Positions 62,301 through 64,000 of a DNA stretch of 64,000 nucleotides are shown piece by piece (the stretch's first letter is position 1; the number at the start of each line of letters is the position of its first letter). The DNA is from Chitinophaga filiformis (GTDB taxonomy: Bacteria; Bacteroidota; Bacteroidia; Chitinophagales; Chitinophagaceae): the NCBI RefSeq assembly GCF_023100805.1, contig NZ_CP095855.1, forward strand, positions 4,815,001 to 4,879,000, given 5' to 3'. A model generated the notes under the pieces. It ran no database searches, was not told the DNA's origin, and saw only the letters and a list, made by a program, of their open reading frames with translations. The translations under genes and the position numbers were made by a program.

Positions 62301-64000
62301 TGATCAATGTACCAACCGGTACTACTGTAACAGCTATCTGGACCATCACCAATGGTACCTGTCCTTCAGTTGACACCGTACTGCTGACAAATGATGAAAT
62401 GCCATCAGCAGCTGTTGCGGGTCCTGACCAGGAAAAATGTAATACTCCAGCCTTTACAATGGCTGCCAATGTACCATCTGTAGGCGTAGGTAAATGGAGC
62501 CTGAGTGCAGGCACTACTGCTTCCTTCGCTGTAGCAGACAGTACTAATCCAAATGCAGTGATCAACGTACCTGCGGGTGTGACTGTAACTGCTACATGGA
62601 CCATCACTAATGGTACATGTGTAACTGCAGATGATGTAGTACTGACCAACTATGTAGCACCAGCTCCTGCTGCTGCCGGTCCTGACCAGGAAAAATGCGC
62701 TACACCAACCTTCACCATGGCTGCTGCTGCACCATCTGTAGGCGTGGGTAAATGGAGCCTGGTACCTGGATCTACAGCTTCCTTCGCTGTGGCTGACAGT
62801 ACCAACAGAAATGCGGTGATCAACGTACCTGCGGGCGAATCTGTTCAGGCTATCTGGACTATCACCAACGGTGTATGTAGCACTGCCGATACTGTAAGAC
62901 TGACCAACTATGTTGCGCCAGCTCCTGCTGCTGCCGGTCCTGACCAGGCACAGTGTAACACGCCTGCCTTCACATTGGCTGCTAACGCGCCAACTGTTGG
63001 AACAGGTGCATGGAGCGTGGTGTCTTCTACTCCTGCAGGCTTTATATTCCCTGTTGCGAGCGTGAACGATCCGGTTGCCGCTATCACTGTACCTGCCGGT
63101 ACTACGGTAAACCTGCGCTGGACCATCACAAACGGTGTTTGTACCACTACGGATGATGTAACGCTTGTTGATAATGCGTTGCCAACCACTCCGGCTGCTG
63201 GTGCTGACCAGACCAAGTGTAATACGCCTTCCTTCACACTGGCTGCTAACGCGCCAACTGTTGGAACAGGTGCATGGAGCGTGGTGTCTTCTACTCCTGC
63301 AGGATTCACTTTCCCTGCGGCGAGCGTAAGCAACCCAACAGCTACCATCACTGTACCTGCCGGTACTTCAGTGACACTCCGCTGGACGATCACTAACGGT
63401 ACCTGCGTATTGACTGATGATGTTGTATTGACAAATGATGCGCCTCCAACTACGGCTGCTGCTGGTCCTGACCAGTCTCAGTGTAATACGCCTGCTTTCA
63501 CACTGGCTGCTAACGCGCCAACTGTAGGAACTGGTGCATGGAGCGTAGTTTCTTCTTCTCCTGCTGGTTTCATTTTCCCTGCAGCTGATGTAAACAACCC
63601 GACCGCTGCTATCAATGTACCTGCCGGTACTACGGTAACACTGCGGTGGACCATCACAAACGGTAGCTGTACATCTACTGATGACGTAACACTCATCAAC
63701 TATGTAATGCCAGCTGCTGCCAATGCCGGTCCGGACCAGGCCAAGTGTAACACTACCACCTTTACAATGGCTGCCAATGCACCAACTGTAGGTACAGGTA
63801 CATGGACACTGCCTGCTGGTTCTACCGCTACTATCGCTGCCGGTCAGCAGAACAGCCCGACCGCAACGATCAATGTTCCTGCCGGTACTTCTGTAGTGGC
63901 TACATGGACCATCACAAATGGTGTTTGTATCACTTCCGACCAGGTAACATTAACCAACGATGCGCTGCCAACAGCAACAGCTGGTCCTAACCAGACAAAG
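53315..64000 (+). CDS. giant secreted adhesin-like protein with Ig/PKD-like repeats (runs off the window)
   Basis: One frame is open from the ATG at 53315 to the end of the window, at least 3562 codons. The signal peptide is MKKILILLYMMMCCAIGIVQ followed by A-Q-T. A first beta-rich domain (about 25-150) leads to a jelly-roll-like, carbohydrate-binding-type domain (about 155-350, GFFEDFGTLSGSG and NGSWQKYGGSFTVPSNIDSV). Several divergent Ig-like domains with cysteine pairs follow (about 350-1025). From about residue 1030 at least 29 repeats of 85-88 residues follow, with the start AGPDQTKCNT, a core WTLPGG or WSVVSS, and the end WTITNGxCxxxDxVxLxN. Each repeat has two Cys. Proteins of this build in Bacteroidota are surface adhesins, often exported by the type IX system, whose C-terminal signal would be beyond the window. 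Confidence 0.9.
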   Translation, partial: MKKILILLYMMMCCAIGIVQAQTIYVNTPDTVCISTASSTAGQTKYLSVNAMVVTSNRYKVTEQASWAIAGPTGSAADYEVLYTGNTSAVTKADKLTKTKSLTLQFLVPGTYTLTITLPYTDNGVPRTSVQTKKIVAMDCTISTCGSNEANDKPGFFEDFGTLSGSGIVRRPYPINGVVTYDYQGSGDLADNYYSIANNTQLKGDWVYNTDHTGNNRGGMLVANSAYEPRRFYQKTVTGLCKGSVYNFSAWLININPIGVFESGCVSGYRYAGVTFQVVNAANPSQILANFPTYNVSMDLSAPNGSWQKYGGSFTVPSNIDSVKVLIINNKPGGCGNDIAIDDIEFAYCSPTITASIKGKTDNLAEVVCEGAPITLTSNFTPANYFVNPAYQWEMSDDEGLTWMNVPFGTNTSKDLVIGPGQLKGTRTVPTSYRFRVRIYETGSDAVTCASPSEYVRLTILPMPTLYLTKSQVCAGAYVELQASGGFDRFTWRDLPGYVGATRTIQVKGDTTIMVYGYVDYADGHTCVDSNTAFIKSVDKPVVDVISTSQNICAGSSVDIRINDALAGNTINWYQGPDAGGVLTPLPQYDGMTELVQVQINNAAQGVFTVVVKDPSNTCQVQSAPFIVNVTPVPVANAGPDQMACASINTTGNFTMAALLNSGESGVWTIDTLWGPGADPALTAANFKDYASIQFPNLAKTRVTLKKGGITVRFKWTVKATANTACSSSDFVEVTLLYDPTFSDAGRDTTLCASNVFTMNASKPDGTLTGPYAESGTWKLISGNATIANVNAYNTTVTSNVAEQDIVLTWSITNAANCTPSIDTVVLHKTSRPVITLKPSIITCSTSGTFSIDTLSTKGNPDTYSISAGTPALPGFTAVTNQPITAWPIVVNYPAGTPRGVYNFNLSYKNSLNAGCDSTVPFSVSVETPPVDPTGVTVGSPNICTSGTTTLTVVGGSLGQKADGTPNGTWVWYAGGCGTGTPVGTGPSITVAVNATTTYYVRAETTGACSNTACASGTVTVYQMPTAANAGPDQTKCNTTAFTMAANAASVGTGTWTLPGGTTATITAGQQNNPAAVINVPAGVTVTATWTITNGVCTTSDQVVLTNNALPTATAGPNQTKCNTTAFTMAANTPAAGQTGTWTLPGGTTATITAGQANNPAAVINVPAGVTVVATWTVVNGTCSVSSTVTLKNDALPTANAGPNQTKCNTTSFTMAANTPAAGQTGTWTLPGGTTATITAGQANNPAAVINVPVGVTVVATWTVVNGSCSVSSTVTLKNDAPPTTPAAGADQTKCNNSSFTLAANAPTVGTGAWSVVSSTPAGFTFPAASVNNPTAAITVPAGTTVTLRWTITNGTCSLSDDVVLKNDAPPTTAAAGADQVKCNTPSFTLAANAPTVGTGAWSVVSSNPAGYIFPAASVNNPTATITVTAGTTVTLRWTTTNGTCSTTDDVVLTNSPLPTTPNAGADQTKCNTPSFTLAANAPTVGTGAWSVVSSSPAGFTFPAASVSNPAATITVPAGTTVTLRWTITNGTCVLTDDVVLKNDAAPTTAAAGPDQSQCNTPTFTLAANAPTVGTGAWSVVSSSPAGFTFPAASINNPTAAITVPAGTTVTLRWTITNGSCASADDVTLINYVAPTAANAGADQTKCNTTSFTMAANAASVGTGTWTLPGGTTATITAGQQNNPAAVINVPAGVTVTATWTITNGVCTTSDQVVLTNNALPTATAGPNQTKCNTTAFTMAANTPAAGQTGTWTLPGGTTATITAGQANNPAAVINVPAGVTVVATWTVVNGTCSVSSTVTLKNDALPTANAGPNQTKCNTTSFTMAANTPAAGQTGTWTLPGGTTATITAGQANNPAAVINVPVGVTVVATWTVVNGSCSVSSTVTLKNDAPPTTPAAGADQTKCNNSSFTLAANAPTVGTGAWSVVSSTPAGFTFPAASVNNPTAAITVPAGTTVTLRWTITNGTCSLSDDVVLKNDAPPTTAAAGADQVKCNTPSFTLAANAPTVGTGAWSVVSSNPAGYIFPAASVNNPTATITVTAGTTVTLRWTTTNGTCTTTDDVVLTNNALPTTPAAGADQTKCNTPSFTLAANAPTVGTGAWSVVSSTPAGFTFPAASVSNPTATITVPAGTSVTLRWTITNGTCVLTDDVVLTNDAAPTTAAAGPDQSQCNTPSFTLAANAPTVGTGAWSVVSSSPAGFTFPAASINNPTAVITVPAGTTVTLRWTITNGSCSSADDITLINYVAPTAANAGADQAKCNTTAFTMAANAASVGTGTWTLPAGSTATITAGQQNNPAAVINVPVGTSVVATWTITNGVCTTSDQVTLTNDALPTATAGPNQTKCNTTAFTMAANTPAAGQTGTWTLPGGTTATITAGQQNNPAAVINVPAGVTVVATWTVVNGTCSVSSTVTLKNDVLPTATAGPNQTKCNTTAFTMAANTPAVGIGTWTLPAGSTATITAGQANNPAAVINVPVGTSVVATWTVVNGSCSVSSTVTLTNDAPPTTPNAGADQTKCNNSSFTLAANAATVGTGTWSVVSSSPAGFTFPAASVNNPTAAITVPAGTTVTLRWTITNGTCSLSDDVVLTNDAPPTTAAAGADQENCNNPSFTLAANAPTVGTGKWSVVSSTPAGFTFPAASVSNPTAAITVPAGTTVTLRWTITNGSCTSTDDVTLINNAQPTTPAAGADQEKCNTPSFTLAANAPTVGTGAWSVVSSTPAGFTFPAASVSNPTATITVPAGTTVTLRWTITNGTCVLSDDVTLTNDAAPAPANAGPDQQECNNTSTFTLAANAPSVAGATGTWTVVSPASFTFPAAQVNNPAASISIPAGTVLTLKWTITNGVCTTNDDVVLTNFAEPDVADAGPDQSKCAGTDFVMAANTPTVPGAVGTWTVISGAATIKAGEENLAAAHITVANGATAVLRWTMKNGLCENFDEVSLTNFLTPSPANAGPDQRDCNNPTFAMTANAPDVPGATGTWTLAAGSPGTITPGDENKPDAVINVPTGTTVTAIWTITNGTCPSVDTVLLTNDEMPSAAVAGPDQEKCNTPAFTMAANVPSVGVGKWSLSAGTTASFAVADSTNPNAVINVPAGVTVTATWTITNGTCVTADDVVLTNYVAPAPAAAGPDQEKCATPTFTMAAAAPSVGVGKWSLVPGSTASFAVADSTNRNAVINVPAGESVQAIWTITNGVCSTADTVRLTNYVAPAPAAAGPDQAQCNTPAFTLAANAPTVGTGAWSVVSSTPAGFIFPVASVNDPVAAITVPAGTTVNLRWTITNGVCTTTDDVTLVDNALPTTPAAGADQTKCNTPSFTLAANAPTVGTGAWSVVSSTPAGFTFPAASVSNPTATITVPAGTSVTLRWTITNGTCVLTDDVVLTNDAPPTTAAAGPDQSQCNTPAFTLAANAPTVGTGAWSVVSSSPAGFIFPAADVNNPTAAINVPAGTTVTLRWTITNGSCTSTDDVTLINYVMPAAANAGPDQAKCNTTTFTMAANAPTVGTGTWTLPAGSTATIAAGQQNSPTATINVPAGTSVVATWTITNGVCITSDQVTLTNDALPTATAGPNQTK
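56510..57650 (+). repeat. identical long repeat, copy 1 (1141 bases)
   Basis: By eye this stretch is identical to 58340-59480, an offset of exactly 1830 bases (610 codons). The nearest differences are at 56509/58339 and 57651/59481. Confidence 0.85.
58340..59480 (+). repeat. identical long repeat, copy 2 (1141 bases)
   Basis: Second copy of the stretch at 56510-57650. The offset keeps the reading frame, so the duplication adds whole repeat units to the protein. Confidence 0.85.

Larger units (their letters stand above)
56402..64000 (+). repeat. array of about 29 Ig-like repeats with seven-unit higher-order pattern
   Basis: Unit starts (AGxDQ or AGPNQ) lie at about 56402, 56659, 56923, 57178, 57442, 57706, 57970, 58232, 58489, 58753, 59008, 59272, 59536, 59800, 60065, 60319, 60583, 60837, 61101, 61365, 61629, 61893, 62154, 62418, 62676, 62934, 63204, 63462, 63727 and 63982. 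Type A units have FTMAAN and WTLPGGTTATITAGQ; type B units have FTLAANAPTVGTGAWSVVSS. The order is AAABBBB three times from 56402, with the last unit of the third round diverged. More divergent units follow, then B, B, B, A, A. The super-period is 1830-1833 bases. Confidence 0.9.

Noticed and set aside
57187-63699. Many minus-strand open frames of 60-164 codons across the repeat array
   Set aside because: They recur with the repeat period and mirror the codon bias of the plus-strand adhesin gene. They lack signals and are antisense shadows.
56402-64000. Regular repeats considered as a CRISPR array or satellite
   Set aside because: The period is about 260 bases, the units are coding and in one frame, and there are no short identical repeats with unique spacers.

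Overview
The window is a chromosomal segment of a Bacteroidota bacterium. It is most likely a member of the Chitinophagaceae and probably Chitinophaga. The evidence is a SusC-type TonB-dependent receptor with a divergent propeller-type sensor kinase, promoters of the Bacteroidota form (TTTG, 18-19 bases, TAnnTTTG), a GH29 fucosidase, and a giant secreted repeat protein of the kind common in gliding soil Bacteroidota. No rRNA, CRISPR array or intact transposase is present. The genus is an inference from gene content; no marker gene was compared.

Layout. 1-5.5 kb is the edge of a polysaccharide-utilisation-type locus: the N-terminal part of a SusC receptor on the minus strand and a divergent sensor kinase plus separate AraC-type response regulator. 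5.5-6.4 kb is decayed DNA with a palindromic repeat element and the C-terminal remnant of an MBL-fold hydrolase. 6.4-17.7 kb, all minus strand, holds a lipoprotein, a complete tripartite RND efflux system (outer membrane factor, pump, adaptor), an AraC regulator, a Bcr/CflA-type MFS exporter behind a cluster of palindromic operators, a second AraC regulator and an SDR. 17.9-25.3 kb is mixed metabolism: a DUF1624 membrane protein, a VOC protein, an alpha-L-fucosidase, a lipoprotein, a polysaccharide deacetylase and an atypical SDR. 25.5-29.9 kb is a sulfide/persulfide module: a TauE/SafE exporter divergent from a Crp/Fnr regulator, then an MBL-rhodanese fusion and two YeeE/YedE halves. Two near-identical TGTGAC-N4-GTCAC palindromes flank the regulator gene.

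30.1-40.6 kb is accessory DNA. It contains an AT-rich HxlR/NmrA pair, an exonuclease III fragment cut at its catalytic glutamate, an MDR oxidoreductase, and three copies of tRNA-Arg(ACG) at 33.6, 35.0 and 40.5 kb. These tRNAs bound two inserted segments. The first carries a conserved gene of unknown function. The second carries an SGNH esterase and a TetR-controlled SDR-NmrA-MFS operon. Remnants of the C-terminus of a serine recombinase lie directly against the first and third tRNA copies, which marks this as an integration hot spot.

40.7-52.9 kb is conserved core: rlmH, a rhomboid protease, a stressosome operon (rsbR, rsbS, rsbT, an ATPase-PP2C fusion, a histidine kinase with an RsbT-like N-terminus, a receiver protein), tilS, a TPR protein, etfBA, a bifunctional nuclease, ispE, and rplT/rpmI without infC. 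53.3-64.0 kb is one open reading frame of more than 3560 codons that runs off the window. It encodes a secreted protein with about 29 complete Ig/PKD-like repeats of 85-88 residues in a seven-unit higher-order pattern, including a 1141-base stretch repeated without a visible difference.

The most interesting items are the stressosome wired to a two-component pathway with three consecutive RsbT-like domains, the tRNA-Arg integration hot spot with recombinase tails, the paired Crp/Fnr operators of the persulfide module, and the higher-order repeat architecture of the giant adhesin.
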